A stretch of 64,000 bases of DNA from Lactifluus volemus (taxonomy: Eukaryota; Basidiomycota; Agaricomycetes; Russulales; Russulaceae), in the NCBI GenBank assembly GCA_022376515.1, contig WTXI01000014.1, positions 62,001 through 126,000 of the forward strand, in the 5' to 3' direction. The position numbers and the translations under genes are program-made. Position 1 is the first letter of the stretch. The number at the start of each line of letters is the position of its first letter. The notes below the pieces were generated by a model that had not been told where the DNA came from, ran no database searches, and saw only the letters and a program-made list of their open reading frames with translations. Of this stretch, positions 36,384 to 49,567 are shown piece by piece.

Positions 36384-38188
36384 ATGCCGTCGCTAAAAAG
36401 GACCCGAGTTGGTTCGGTTCTGCACGTCGGGTTCCCCTTAGATGCTACACACTCCTCACCCACATCTCCCCCGCCACCTTACTGCAAGATCCCCCCAAGA
36501 AAACATCGGCGAATTGACGACGTCAGAGCACCGCTTTCAGACATGAGCAACGAGCCCGGTAGTTCGCATTCTCAAATTTCCCCGCGTACTCCCAAAGTCC
36601 ACGCTGTCTTTTCTCCACCTGGTTCTCCTTCTCCTAAACCGCGTGGCAATCCAAAGGCAGCTCCTTTATGTCGCATCCGGTTATGCGAGCAAGAAGACCC
36701 AGAAGACGCAATCACCGCTCTTCCCGTAGTTCCTCGCCGCACACCACCCCCGCCATACTCGCTTCGGTCCCAAAACAGACACTCATCATACATACCACCG
36801 CCAGATTCGACGCCAGGACCTTTTCACATGCTAGAGTGTATCCAATCCGGTGGTTTCGCTACCGCTTGGGCTGCTCGTGATTTGAGCACGTCACGCATAT
36901 TGTGCTTCAAGGTCACGTCCAAGAAGATTGTTTCCGAGTACAAGGCTTCGCGGCTAGCACTTGAACGCGAACTCGAGGCATACCAACGCCTCGCGGCATG
37001 CATTGAGACGCCGTACGTGATGCAGCTGCATGGTGTCTTTCAAGATTCTAGCAGGGTGTATTTTGCCATGGTGAGCTCACTTCGTTCTTGACGGGACAAT
37101 AATTCGTAAACAGACAATTTTCAGGATTTGATGGAATGCGATTTATGGGAAGCCACCGCCAAGGGTGTATCTAGTGCGCAACTACGACGGTGGACAGCCC
37201 AAATTGTAAGTTTCCCGACCGGTAGTCATCTTTTATCCTCCCCCTTTCTGCATTTTATTCACCTTTCTTCTCTCCCAGGCGCTGGGACTCGACGCTCTCC
37301 ACAATATGGGCATCATGCACCGAGACCTTAAGCCGGAAAACATTCTTCTCTCCCGCTCTGGCGACGTCCGGATTGCCGACTTGGGCGCCGCATATGTACA
37401 CGATGCCTCCCGCCTGACGCGGGGCCAGAGTTACGCCCGCGATGCCGTATTCACGCCAGGATATGCAGCTCCCGAGTTAGTTGGGAGTGCTTTGCGTGAC
37501 GACGGAGCATGGATTGCGCCTGGCTCACGCTGTCCACGCTACGGCCTCGAGGTCGACTGGTGGGCGCTCGGATGCATCATGTTCATGATGATGGCCGGGT
37601 GCATGCTATTCTCTGAGAAGACGGACCTAATCGATTACGTGGACCGATACAAAGCCCATCGAGGAAGAGCATGGCTTCGCTCGCGGTGTTCAATGTCAGA
37701 GAACGAGACGCGGGTACTTTACGGGGTGAGCCTTTTTTTATATTTGAGGGCCGAGGCGTGTCGGGGCGGTGACTCATGTCAAAATTGTGCTACTACAGTT
37801 GATGCACGTCTCGATCAGCAGGCGGTTTGCCTTTGAAGACCTCGAGAGAGAACCGTTTTTCGAAAACGAAGAGTGAGTGGTTTTTTTCTCAACCCCCGTT
37901 GGGCTTCGATTCCACTCAACAAACCTTCTCAACAGCGGCGTTGACGAGTTTACGCATCTCGAGCACCGCGCTCGCTCATCCCTCAAGGGTCTCTATCGTC
38001 CTGAGAAACCGAAATATAGGTTGGCACCTTCGGATTCTACGATCACACTCGACCTTGTCAGTTCTACAGACAAGACGCAGTCAGAGGAGAACGGTGACTG
38101 GGATTTCTGGCGCTGGTTCGCATGGCATAACCCACAGGGGCTTTGGGCCGATTGGAAGGGCCAGCGTCGATGGTGGGCTCTTCACTGA
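36384..38188 (+). CDS. Serine/threonine protein kinase, 513 aa, DLG in place of DFG
   Basis: Exons 36384-37070, 37125-37205, 37279-37725, 37799-37872 and 37936-38188 join in phase to 514 codons. A Pro/Ser-rich N-terminal region (about 150 aa) precedes the kinase domain. The glycine-rich loop is IQSGGFATAW and the ATP lysine is probably in CFKVTSKK. The catalytic loop is MHRDLKPENILL (Asp about residue 272), the magnesium motif is IADLG (Asp about 290), and the activation segment ends GYAAPE. After it come EVDWWALGCIMFMM and a C-lobe that includes FEDLEREPFFENE. All catalytic residues are present, so the enzyme should be active; the Leu for Phe in DFG also occurs in some active kinases. Exact family unknown; AGC/CAMK-like in general look. 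Confidence 0.85.
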
Positions 38189-40837
38189 CTTGACTGACGG
38201 ACTATCCCCGCACACATCACATCACATCGCACCGTCCGCCAAACTCCCGCAACACGATTTTATCATTATTCTCATTTGTTACTCAAGTTGTCGTTCTGTG
38301 TCGCTTGTTCTCTAGTCCACGGGGCACGGACTTTGTTGCAGAAATGGTCTTAAAGGTTCTGGTACAAGTGCCTAGATTACTAGGTTTGATATTGCGGTTT
38401 GTAAAACCCATGTAACTTCATAAGTCGTAGGAACATAGGCAGAGAAACTTCCAACGGAAAATCATTTTGTCTCTCCGATCGTACCAAGGCGGATGGAGCC
38501 TTACGCCGGAAATTGGTGTCCCGGGGCTCTCTGATCCAGCCACTACTTCCCATATGATCCACCTTTCTATCTGGCGTTAGCACCCCTCAGAAAAAGGTCT
38601 TTATTTGAATCAAGGGCATCGATTTGGAATGACAATTACACCCCGCTTATCAACTTGAGAATCCCGTGTCTAGTGCATTTTGGCGAGGGCTGTGGCGTAG
38701 GGGTGAGTCTGTCGAGAATGGCGGAGACATGGTTGAGAAAATGATTTTTTTTAGAGACCAAGTACGCGTCCGAGGCAAGCAGTATGACACAGGGCTGCGT
38801 TGAGTTGGCCTCGAGGTGCATTGCATCCGGGCAACGTGCTCGACCAGCTGACGTTACCTTACACAGGCACAAAGTTGAGCCTGGCCAAACACAGCGCTTT
38901 CAAAGAAAAACATGACAAAAAACAAAAAAGAACAATAATAATAGGAATGAAGGCGCCGGCAGTGAGAACATTCCGGTAATACGCGCAGAAACTCGAAAAA
39001 TGAGGTCCCGTGAAAAAAAACAAACATATTCCGGAAGGCTGTGGGGCCCGTGCTTTCGAGTCATTTTTGACATTTATTTTTATTTCGATCAGATGAGATT
39101 GATAGTGGGGAATGCGAAGATCCACATACCGGACCTTCGCAGCACGGAGACAAACGGAATGGTATGTGGGGAGATCAGAGGGGTTGACGCGGGATCAAAA
39201 ACCTCGCGTGGGCGCAGAAACGGACCCACGCGCTCCTAGTATCGTAGCCAAGCTTCTGGAATGAAACGCAAAGAAAGGAGAGGGAATGGCTGGGGAGGAT
39301 GGGAGGATGGGGCGGGGGTAGGCCCCAATTTAGCATTCGTAAGCTGCTTGGGGATATCCGAATGGATGCCTCCGCGGTACGTCGTCTTGTGGTACTGGGG
39401 CTCTTCCATTCGATTTGGGGACAAAGAGCGTGGGTTAAGAGCTGTTTTTCTCAACTTGTCATTTGCCGCTAGTGGTGCGCGTCAGAAGCTTGCCCGGAAT
39501 TTCTTGAAAAAGATGAACAGGTGCACATGACTAAAGAAGGGAAATGAGATAATTCCCACACCAAATCAGAGGGACACCCCACCCGTATGGAAGGGAGGTT
39601 CCAACCATCTCAATGATCTCACCTCCAAAAGTGTGAAATCAGAACGAAGGAGGGCGCCTTTGGAATGAACAAAAGTAGAACAATAGAAAGGATGAAACCA
39701 GCCTGGTTGTTATGTATCTGATACGACGTATTTGTGGCACATCGGAGGAGAGTCGGGGAGTCGGGGTCCGCGAATACAGTACCAGTACGATCGCGGATGC
39801 GGGCTCCGACGACTAGGCGTTCGGTGGAGATGATCGTGGCTGAAATATTCGTAGCGACGGTCATTATTTTTCCGGCGCGCCACCTCTGGACACTTCTGGA
39901 CTTTCTGTTGGTCAATACATGGCCCAGAAAGGTCACTCATAGGTGAAAAAGTAACCTAAAAGAGTCTATTCTGTACAATGGTATACCGATTCGGCTGAAG
40001 AGAAACGAGATGGTAAGACCAAAAAGGTGATCGAGAATGAAGGGTAAGCGACGCTCGAGAGCATGTGTATGTGTGAAGGGATGTGTTCACTCGGCGCGAA
40101 TAATGATAACACGTTGTACTTCTCCCTCGAAGCTCTTTCCCTGGGTCTCGCCGTGGAAAAACACCCGAGAGCAGCGGGGCGCTCAGTGCTAAGACTGAAC
40201 AAATCTGGCAAACAGATTGTATGTTACTTCGCAGGGCCGAGAACCCAAAAAAAAAAAACTTCTCGGGAAGACTCGGTGAACGGGTCCGAAGATAACATAA
40301 CTTTGTAAGTTTAAAAAACTACGGTACACTCGATGCAATTTCGGACGCAGACCAAGGCCGATCAGAGATGGTTCAGCACAGGTTCAGTTACGGGAAGTGA
40401 ATATGAAGAGAACGCGAGGCTCATGGCGGTGTCCAGGGGAGAATGATAAGTGCTGCGGAGGTCTACTAGTAAGGCGGTACATGAGAGTCGATCAAGAGGT
40501 GCGATGACACGGGGGAGAGAAAAATTGGGTAATAAAAAAAAATAAAAAACCAAAAAAAAAATAGAGCTCCCCACGGAAGAGAAGCCAGGTGCCAGGGGAT
40601 CGGGGAGATAGGGTAGATCTTAGAAGAAGGATTCATTTCCGGAGCAAATAGATGGAAACAAAAAAGGAATGGTAATTGGGTGAACTAATGCAGCCGTTGA
40701 AACCATAAATCGTAACCGTAACTGTAACCATAAAAGTATCCCGCTCGAGATGGTGAACCAGCGCCAATGTTGGTCCCCGAGTGCATATACATACGACTCA
40801 CTCCCTCTGCGGATGGACCCTCCCTCGCTGCCACTAC
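38189..40837. other. Long intergenic region
   Basis: About 2.6 kb between two plus-strand genes. Open frames on both strands (for example 39000-39239, 39619-39936, 40063-40308) lack family resemblance and good splice context. A/T-rich tracts (about 40240, 40530-40560) and purine-rich runs are present. No tRNA, transposon end or repeat was recognised by eye. It probably holds the promoter of the 40838 gene. Confidence 0.4.
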
Positions 40838-43808
40838 ATGGCTACCCCTTCCCGTCCCTCCACAACCTCTTCCAAGTTTCGATCAAAAACTTCTGAACTT
40901 TCTGACCTCTTTCGTACGAAACCACAACCCTCTCAACCGACACCCTCCTTCGACGGCTCACACAAACCCAAACGCAAACTTCCACTCTTTAGTCTACGCA
41001 AAAAGTCCCCTCAGACACTCAACCCCAATGACCATGCTCACCCCCCAACCGCTCCCACCCCTGCCCCAATCCGCAGATCTTTCGCAAATACGTACGTCTT
41101 CCATCAGCGCTTGCTTTTACTCTTCACATCTAATTCAATTTTATTTTCAAAAATAATAATTTGACAACCAGTGTTCCTCGTTCGTCCGCGGAGCCCGCTC
41201 CCAACCAGGCGCAGGCCCTACAACTCTCAATTCCGTCATCGTCCTTCTCCCCGTTACCCTCCTTTGAGGACGCGTCTTCTTCATCCAAACGTTCATCCAC
41301 TTCACCCAGGACCTCAGGCTCAAGATCTACTCAATCCGTCACTCGCCATTCCCCAAATAGTTTAAACAAGTCACGAACTCCAACCCCAACATCTGCCGTC
41401 ACTTTAGGCGGAGGTTCATTCTCAGATTCCGAGCCACCGCGCTCTGCTAACGTAAGGACGCCCACCACACTTCTCAGATCATATGTTTCGGATGATGAAG
41501 AGCGGAGGTATCTCTCTGCCCGCCGCATCCCTCCCAGCAAGCCTGCTCCTACAAAGTCACTGCCACCACCTCCCGAAAGTGCTTCGTCCTCAACAGAACC
41601 CTCCTCCCCGACCAGCCCTCTGGTTTCCTTTCCCAGTCCATCAAGTTCCTATACTCAACTTTCCTCTGACGCCAAGTTGCCCGGTGTTCGCAGGCTTGCC
41701 GTGTCCGCATCACGTTCTCCTTCATTCAAATTAACGTCAGGAAGCGAAAGCGCTTCAGAGTCCGCTCACGGTTATACAAGTGCGAGCGGATCTGAATCTG
41801 CTGCAACGGGTCTCGGTCTCGGTTTTCGTATTCGAACAAGATCGACTCAGGGCATTGGTAATGACAGCTCCACGTCGCGTGCCGCCACCCTTCGTGTCGG
41901 GCTTCTTCGCACGCCTAATTCATTCACAGCGCCTAAAGTTACATCCCCGCCCTCCCCACCAAAATCAGCCGCCGCCGTCTCGTCCCTCAAGTCATCGACT
42001 CCCGTAATTTCAACACCCCCCGAGCGGATGGGATCGCAGCGCTCCGCTCCATCAGCGAGACGTGTTAGTCCTCCCATCCCGAATCCTACTTCCAAGACCT
42101 CTTCCGAAATATCGGCCGTGCGACCGGCGGATCCTGTCAAAACAGCGTCTGGTGCAAAGCATGCATCTTGGCTTGTGATACCCAAAGCCGCGGCTAACCC
42201 ATCAGGGGTTGTTGGCGGTCAAGTCTCTGTAAGTGGCATCGTGGTAATTCGCATCAATCATAAGGGTTATATGTGGGATCAGGTACCATCCAAACTTCGG
42301 GCCCGCGCAGCTTCGGATTCTCGCACACACTCCAAGGCGGCTGTCGCATCATCAGTTGGCGCTAGTGTTTCGGCATCTTCCGCTGTCGGCGCTTCTAACC
42401 AACCGATCAATACAATGCGGCCTTCGTTGGCGCGCCCTGTGACACCACCCTCGAACCTTTCCAAGTCGCCGTCGGTAACGGTACCACAGACACAAAACAA
42501 TCAGGTAGGATCCGGCACTAGTTCTCCACCAGTCGGACCATTGCCGAGGCTGCCCCGTCCAAACCTTACCCGTACATCCTCCGAAATATCCCAGCAGCCA
42601 AGCACCCCTTCTACAAGCTCTCCGTCTTCTAGTGAATCTTCGACCCGCACCCTTACGATATCCCCGATCCCACCATCAACATCAAATGCTTTGTCTTCTT
42701 CTGAGAACAGTGTCGTAGGCACGGACTCCTCGAGCGCCCTGCTGTCACATCCCTCTGGGTCACGACAACATCTGTCGTGCGGTCTCCATCTTCTACGCAG
42801 TCCCCAACAAGCGGGAGTGTCCGGCGCGCAGTTTCACCAACTATAAATAAAGACAAGAGCAAGGATTCGACATGGCCTACTAGGTCGACGAATCGGTCCT
42901 CACCGACGGTGTCGTCTCCGCTCGTCCAATCACATACGTCGCCCGAGTCCCCCCCATATGCCTCTCCGTCTTCCTTCTCGGCATCAACAACAAACTCACC
43001 TCCACCCCCTTCACGTGCGCTTGTGCCCATTCCACCAACGCCGGCAAATATATTTGCCTTGCAGACCGAAAACGCGGATCTTCGTGCAGAGATTGCGTCT
43101 TTACGCACACAACTCGAGTCGGCGGACCGTCTTGTACGGCGTCGTGAGCGTGAGATCCGTGGGCTGCGCTGGCTCTTTATTAACTGGGGTGGCGACAAGA
43201 AAGACACGCTTGGCTTTGCTACGACAACAGAGAAGCGCCCGAGTGGTGACACAGCAGAGTCCCAGGAGGAAGTACAAGCTGCCGTACGCTACTTGCGCGC
43301 CGAGTCCGAATCGGGTTATGGATCTGGTAGCGTGTCTGGTTCCCACTCCCGCATGAGCCATTCTAGCGCGTATTCGAGTGTCTTCCCAGCTGAGAGCGTT
43401 TCAGACGGGAGCGGTAGCGAGGTGAGCACCGCTCAGCGCACTCCCTACGGCCCCGGCCCGAGCGCGCGTGCATCAGAGGAGAAAGCATTGGATGCTATTC
43501 CCGAGCGTGCAGTGGCGGGGAGCGAGGACACGGAAGCAGGGGAGGCAGAGCGCCGTCGGAAGAAGGACGAGCGGCGTGCGTCTCGTGCTCTCAAGAGGCT
43601 TTCGGCATCAACCGGGTCGGACTCGCACGGTAGCGGCCTCGACGAGGTCGTGGCGCAAGCGATGTACCCGAACAATCCGGCCCATAGTCGTGCGTTGAGC
43701 ATAGAGCAAGTGATCGAGGATGACCGTGCGCGTCGCGATCGTGTTGGGCTGAAGGGCATGGATCAAATGCTCGACAAGCTACGTGCCGTAGCTGGTGTCG
43801 ACACCTGA
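40838..43808 (+). CDS. Ser/Thr/Pro-rich protein with a C-terminal coiled coil, about 916 aa
   Basis: Exons 40838-41091, 41172-42228, 42283-42714 and 42801-43808 join in phase to 917 codons. The first ~620 residues are low-complexity Ser/Pro/Thr with basic patches (KFRSKTSELSDLF; KPKRKLPLFSLRKK). A coiled coil lies in ANIFALQTENADLRAEIASL...RLVRRREREIRGLRWLFIN. The C-terminus is charged (EAERRRKKDERRASRALKRL) and ends in a short conserved-looking block (EQVIEDDRARRDRVGLKGMD). The 54-bp intron at 42229-42282 is in frame and would not disturb the chain if retained. The apparent frame change near 42750 is explained by the 86-bp intron 42715-42800. No family recognised; cytoskeletal or polarity adaptors often look like this, but that is a guess. 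Confidence 0.68.
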
Positions 43809-44212
43809 GATATGAGACTGGGAGCCTGTGCTATGACTCTATGAGCGTCGAGATGACAACTATAACGCACAAAGCTGGGATAAACGACAGGCGATGGCGT
43901 TCGTTTCCACTCATTTCATTCCCGTGGACTTCATTTCTGCAAGTTGATATTATTTTGCACGATATTCGGTCATTCATTCCCCTTTTTATAAAATCAATCG
44001 CATCCCTTACTTTGCGATACACCGTTCTTTTTCTTTTTTTTCGTCCTCGATTCACGTACTCTGCATGCACTGTACATCGTTATCATCGGCCTAGCATCCT
44101 ACATTCGCTCCATTTCTGATCAACACAATTAAAGTATTTGTACAACTTCGATTTACAATCCCAGCCAAACTGGGCCAGCTGCAAGATGCAAGAACACCTT
44201 GTATACTAACGT
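43809..44212. other. Convergent 3' region
   Basis: A/T-rich 3' flanks of two convergent genes. Nothing else recognised. Confidence 0.4.
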
Positions 44213-45751
44213 TTAGAAGCGTAGTCGACCTCTATCTTCGTTTCTGAGATTGAGTCTCAAATTTAGTGCCAAGAAATTTTTAAGCGAGGTAACATGCTTA
44301 CTGAAATCAACACCAACATCTTCCAGGCGTGAGAATGTACACCGAATGACGGTCAGTTGCATATCTTCAGGGGCATTGATGTCAAAGTTGACCAAAAGCT
44401 GTCTTTTCCGAACACTCGTCGTTGTCGTCGTTGTCGTCTCGCTGGTACTAGCTTGAGTGCTTGCCACTTGGCTCATCTCGCATGACCATTCTGGCAGGCA
44501 CGTCCGCCGGAAATGAAGGGGCTCAACGAGGACCGTTGACAGCGCGTTCTCGTAACGTAGTATGTTTTCCTCGTCCTCATTGGTCGACTGTGCGCCCCGC
44601 ACTGGAGGCGCGGTGACATCTCCCGGTGCCCTAATACTAGCAGCGGCGGCGGCCGCGGTAGTAGTAGTAGTAGACACTACTACTAGTGTCGTGTCATCAT
44701 CATGATCAACGTCGCGACGGCAACCCTGCTCCTCTCGGCCTTCTTCTATCATCTCGCTTGTCTCCTCTTCCCCGTTGGACAGTTCGGGGACAGGCACTGG
44801 CAGGGCGGCGGCGGCGGCGTCGGGGGAAGTAGATGGCGTTCGATATGTTAGCGCTTTTAGATCCCGATCGCCCCGACGCCAAGCTTGCCATTGCTCGTGT
44901 GTTCGTGGGTCATCTTTGACCACTCGGCTGTATCCTTGACTGATCCGGTTCCAGACGAACGCGTCGAGTCGGGTGCTACAAGTCATGTCCTCCTTGATGT
45001 GTGCTCCCAATCTTGGGAAAAGAAAAAAAAAAAGCATTCGTCAGTTTTTTTTTTTTTTTTGGCGTTCCACAATGTCCAAAACATTGTTTTAATATATTGT
45101 AGCAACCCAAGGTATTGAAAAAAAAAAAAAAAGTTCGCAAAAATATATTTGGCGAAAGTAGTAAGCATGCTCACCCATATCGGCAATGTCGGGCGCACTG
45201 TAAGGAACGCGGCCCTCTTTGAGCTCATCTCGCCAGTACGCGAGGCGCTGATACGCGTCATGACCATAACGCTTGTACATTCGATGAAGGTATCCGTGGA
45301 TATGATCGCACTTCCAGTTTTCGTCCAAGCGCCTTTCATGATTCATGTCAAAGACGGACTGCAAAAACTTGCAGCGGAGCCTCCATAGATAAGTGTACTC
45401 TCTCAATTCCCTCTGTTTGACGCTGGGAGACCTGTCGGTGAGGAGGAGTCGAGGTTCGCCATTCGAGTAGCATTGGGCCTCGTAAAACGCGAGTCGCTTG
45501 TTGATCAGGATCAGGGGAATGGCGTAGTAGCGCGGAATCGCACATGTGTATTCTTCCTCGGCGTGACCGTTATTTTCCTCGAGAGACATGATCCGCAACA
45601 TCGTCCAGGGACCATCAACGCCCGGATTATAATCGACCCTGCAGCGGGGTACGGATCCGTGCTCGGGGGCGAGAAGGCACCTTCGTGACGGATACGGGAA
45701 TTCGGTTTTGTACCCAACTCGATAGGGCTGTGATCTTTTTCGGCGGGGCAT
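44213..45751 (-). CDS. Uncharacterised 455-aa protein with Thr and Ala homopolymer tracts
   Basis: Two exons on the minus strand (45751-45175 and 45003-44213) join in phase only if the acceptor is the AG directly after TTGGG (at 45004). The 171-bp intron contains runs of about 16 T and 14 A. The N-terminal half is structured-looking and aromatic (YAIPLILINKRLAFYEAQCY; REYTYLWRLRCKFLQSVFDM; YHRMYKRYGHDAYQ-like segments). The middle is low-complexity, with trinucleotide-encoded runs (VVVSTTTTTAAAAAAS and SETTTTTTTS). The end reads QLLVNFDINAPEDMQLTVIR ... LNLRLNLRNEDRGRLRF. I do not recognise a domain. Confidence 0.65.
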
Positions 45752-46306
45752 ATGAGGAAAGTGCGTTGACTAGAGGGACGATGAACGTGAGGGAGTTGAG
45801 GTAAAAGGAGCCGACTTGTACTCGGCACCACGAGGTAGCCTCGAGGTAGATAACGACTTCGAATTCCGCTTGACCCAGTATACTTGGATCTTCGTCAAAA
45901 AGCTTTATTGTATACCTTTGCTCATTCGCATGCGAATAAATTCTACTTCAAGCGATCCAACAACATCGATTTGAGTCATACAAAGGGGATTTCTCTCGCA
46001 AATAAACTCGCAAGACATAAGGAAGTAAAACGAATGGTTCGGAAGACCAACATGAAAAGGAAGCAGAGGAGCGCATAGCCAGGCCTGATAGCAGCCTAGC
46101 CCTGGACCATCCTCAAACTGAGGTTTGTGGTCAGGGCGGGCCTGAACAGCCGCCGACGCCAACATCTCCGAGCGACGCACGGTATCAGGCCATCAACACT
46201 GAGCGTGCAAGAAGTGCACGGACATACAATCGTGTCACATGGGATAGAAAGGAAGCCACAAATTCCTCGCTAAATGCATATGAGGCCGTACAAGGAACGT
46301 ACGAAA
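45752..46306. other. Intergenic region
   Basis: Upstream region of the 455-aa gene and 3' flank of the EST1-like gene. A short open frame at 45884-46078 has no support. Confidence 0.4.
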
Positions 46307-49300
46307 TCATCCAGCGTCCCCCCAGACGCCACCTGCCCGCTGTTGGCGAACACCTCCGTACTTTGGAAAGCTGAACGAGGGATGTGTACCATGCGACATA
46401 GGGTTGTTGCTCGAACGACCGGCTGCCATAGATTGATAATATGGCGGATCGATTGTCGACGATAGCGCCATCGAGTTGTCGAGTGCACCGGACAAGGTTT
46501 GTCGTGCAAGGTATGGGTCCGAGAGATGTGACGGTAGAGGAACTTGGTGGGGACTGGAGGCATAAACGACGGAGCCTTCGTACCCAGAGTCGAGATTGGT
46601 ATGGGTCACGCCAACCGAAGAGCCAGAAATACGCCTATGGCCACGCTCCACAGACGCAGGGAATGTCGATGATATGTGGGCGTTGATGTGTGTTGACAAC
46701 TTTTCGTCCGTATGATCATAGGGTGGCCATGGAGCCTGTGTCCCAGATGCTACTGCAGGTAACCCACCAGAATGATCGCTAGCATGTGTTGATGGGGTGC
46801 CCAGCACGGCTGTCTGCAAGCCGGGATGTGCTAATGGTGCCAACCCCAAGAGAGGTGAACCCGGCAGAGTCCCGCTTGCCTGGTGGCGAGGACTAAGACC
46901 GAGGGCGCTCTCATCGGGAGCCGCAGACCATATGGAGAGACCAGTCGCGCCACTGAACAAAGTTTGTGGTTGCGACGATGAGGATAGTCTTTGATGATGT
47001 CGGATCGGGGATTGGAGAGATTGTTGGTGAGTAAAGTGAGGCGGAAGGGAAGGCTTTGCATCAGCTTTGGGTGCAGGTCGTCCAAGGCCCATGACATTGT
47101 TCAAAAGATCCTGGGCTGTCGTCTTTGGGGTGCTTGAAGCCTGTCCAGCAACACTACTACTCAATGGTTGCAAGGGGGACGCGAATGAGTCAGAAGCGCG
47201 CTGAGGCGATGCAACATTGATGCCAATGCTACGTGCTGTCGGGCTAAGAGCGCCAAGGGAACTGAGGCCAGCCGTACGACCACGCGAGGTAGATTGGCTT
47301 GACACAATCGGCGTGACACTTGGAGGAGATATAGGCCTACATATCGTCGTTAATGTGTCATAGTATACAGGGAGCTCAGATTACGTACCGAGGATTCCAG
47401 ACAATTTCATCTTGTTCGTCCTCTGACGAAGGGACGCCAAGCACCTCCCTAAACGCATCGCCTACCGGGTCTGTTGTCTCTGTCCTGGCGTCTTCTTCTG
47501 ATTGTCGGTCATCCATTGCTGACTGAGACCCGAGAACCGGGGATACCCTGTTTTTACCGAGGGCCGTCTCATGAGTCACAGCTAGTTCATGTTCCCCCAC
47601 AGAGTCGATCAATGAGAACTGAGCCCGGAAAGACTCCATTGGCGTGCCGCAGGTTTCTGCAATCAAACGTGCATCATGACCTATGTCCCAGATACGCATA
47701 AGTTGTTCCTCGTTTGGATGAACCTGCTCTGGCGCGCGAGAATCCTCATTTTCGGTCTCGGTCGGGGAGGTGTCCTGTGCCAACATGTTTCCCAGAGGAA
47801 GGTATCCACGAGAGTCGACATCCTCTTCTAGAGGCCGCTGTAGCTTCGGAAGGCTTGTTGGGGGAAACACCAGAACGACGCGGGTGGCGAAAGACGTATA
47901 TACGTCCCAGAATGTAGAGATGCCGCTAATGACAGGGCAACCCTTTGGTTCCTTTGTGGCTTTGCGGGCATCTCCTATAATGTAATCCAGGTTCATTCGC
48001 AGCCATTTGCTTGCGATGCGCAAGGCTGGAAGTGTACGACGAAAAGTTGCTGTTATCCGCATCGCGAGGTCCTCCTCCACTATCTTCGCTGCTTCATCAA
48101 GCTGAGTAATGCCGCTTTGCAGTAATGCGTGATAGAGGGCGAGAACGTGACTGGCGATCCGTGATTCCATGGAAACGCCACTAGCTGAAGCGTTGACTTT
48201 GCGACACTCGCAGAGAGCGCCTTGGGCGATTATGACGACCTTGGTGATGGTGTCGATCGAGAGGCCTCGATCGGAAACGAGCTCTGAGAATTCCTTTACG
48301 ACGTTCTCATCATGTTTAGGGGCAATAGAATCCATCCTATAGAGTTTAAATCCTCAGCCCTCATAACAGAGGCAGGTGGACACTGAAACACTCACTCCTT
48401 GACGTCTAATCTCCACAGTGCATGAAGAAGAATAACATTGTCCTTGAAGGATGAAGGATTAGCCTTTGGCCGGCTGGGTTCTTCGGGTGGTGCCGGTGCC
48501 GGCCTGCTCTTTCTTCTGCGTTTCCAAGCTTCCAAGAATTTTGACAGTACATTACCCATATTTTCCGCGGCTGGGTCATACGCAAAGCGCACGCACAGGG
48601 CTTTATAATATTGCACGAGGCTCTCAAATGTGTCCTTCTGATAGGAAGCAAGAATAGCGAGCTGGTGCGACGCATTGCCGTCGTCTGGCATGAGATCCCG
48701 GGCACATTCATAGCAAGCGCGCGCCTTATCATATGTCTTCGTACGGGGCAAATCGGCCTGAGACCCACGCCCGCGTGCATTACGACCACCACGCTCTGGT
48801 CCGCCACGGGATCGTGTGGCTCCTTCATTGTACTGCTCGCGGTAGCGCGCGAGGTCGCCCAGAACAACAAGGGCCTTGCTCAGCGTAGCACGGCGGCTAC
48901 TACGTTGCGGAGCGGTCGAGGATTGGGACGAAGCGTTTTCCATAGACTCTGGAGGGAAGCGGAAATGGTCATGCTTTTCAGCATCGGTATCATCAACCTC
49001 AGGCTCTGTGTCCGTGACGATGGAAAGAGTGGCGAGAGCCGAGCGTGCTTCGGAGAGAGCGAATTGTCGTTGAATGCGCACGACTAGTTGAGTCCAGAAC
49101 TTCTCCTCGATTGAAAGGAATTGTTTGAAGCGCTGCATAAGCTTGCGATACTCGACCGGACCTGGCCGCTGCGATCGCGGGTGTTGTCGTTGAGTTCCGG
49201 CCTCGTGAAGAGCATGTTCTAGAGCAGCTATGCGTGTTTTATAAACAGAGATGAGTGCGTAGGATGTCTGCATCCACATGTGTGTTTCTGCATCTTTGGA

Positions 49301-49567
49301 TTCCTTGGCATTGGAATGAACTAGGAGAAGGAGAAGATATTGTTTTTGAAGGCTTATCTGATAATGAGAGCTTTTTAATTTGTAACAAGACAGCCAGGCT
49401 CACTTTCTGCGTTGAAATTCGACTTCTTTATTCCATGGGTCGCGGTTTTTCAGGAGATCTTTGAGGCCCTGCTGGAGGGCCTTCGCTTCTCTGTCTGCGG
49501 TGAGGAGTGCGATCTAAGAAAGATCATTTGCAGCGTACTTTGCGATAGCGAGAGGATCTTCAGACAT
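46307..49567 (-). CDS. EST1/SMG7-like protein, at least 1014 aa, N-terminal exon unresolved
   Basis: Exons on the minus strand: 49513-49404, 49352-48396, 48336-47389, 47336-46307. The first exon encodes the family's N-terminal helix (LTADREAKALQQGLKDLLKN, DPWNKEVEFQRR). The join to exon 2 restores NLQKQYLLLLLVHSNAKESK, so the phase conflict with the nearer acceptor is resolved. Exon 2 holds the TPR/14-3-3-like domain, with GDLARYREQYN, YDKARACYECARDLMPDDGN and SHQLAILASYQKDTFESLVQ. Exon 3 continues the EST1 DNA/RNA-binding domain. The last exon is disordered Ser/Pro/Gln. Members act in nonsense-mediated mRNA decay or telomerase recruitment; which applies here cannot be decided. The start is unclear: a stop precedes ATCGCACTC at 49513, and the ATG at 49567 would need a 25-bp intron. 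Confidence 0.82.

Noticed and set aside
42700..42810. Frame change inside the Ser/Thr/Pro-rich gene
   Set aside because: An 86-bp intron (42715-42800) with GT-AG ends joins both frames in phase.
49320..49410. Phase conflict between exons 1 and 2 of the EST1-like gene
   Set aside because: The conflict arises only with the acceptor at 49321. The acceptor AG at 49353-49354 gives the right phase and the family sequence NLQKQYLLLLLVH.
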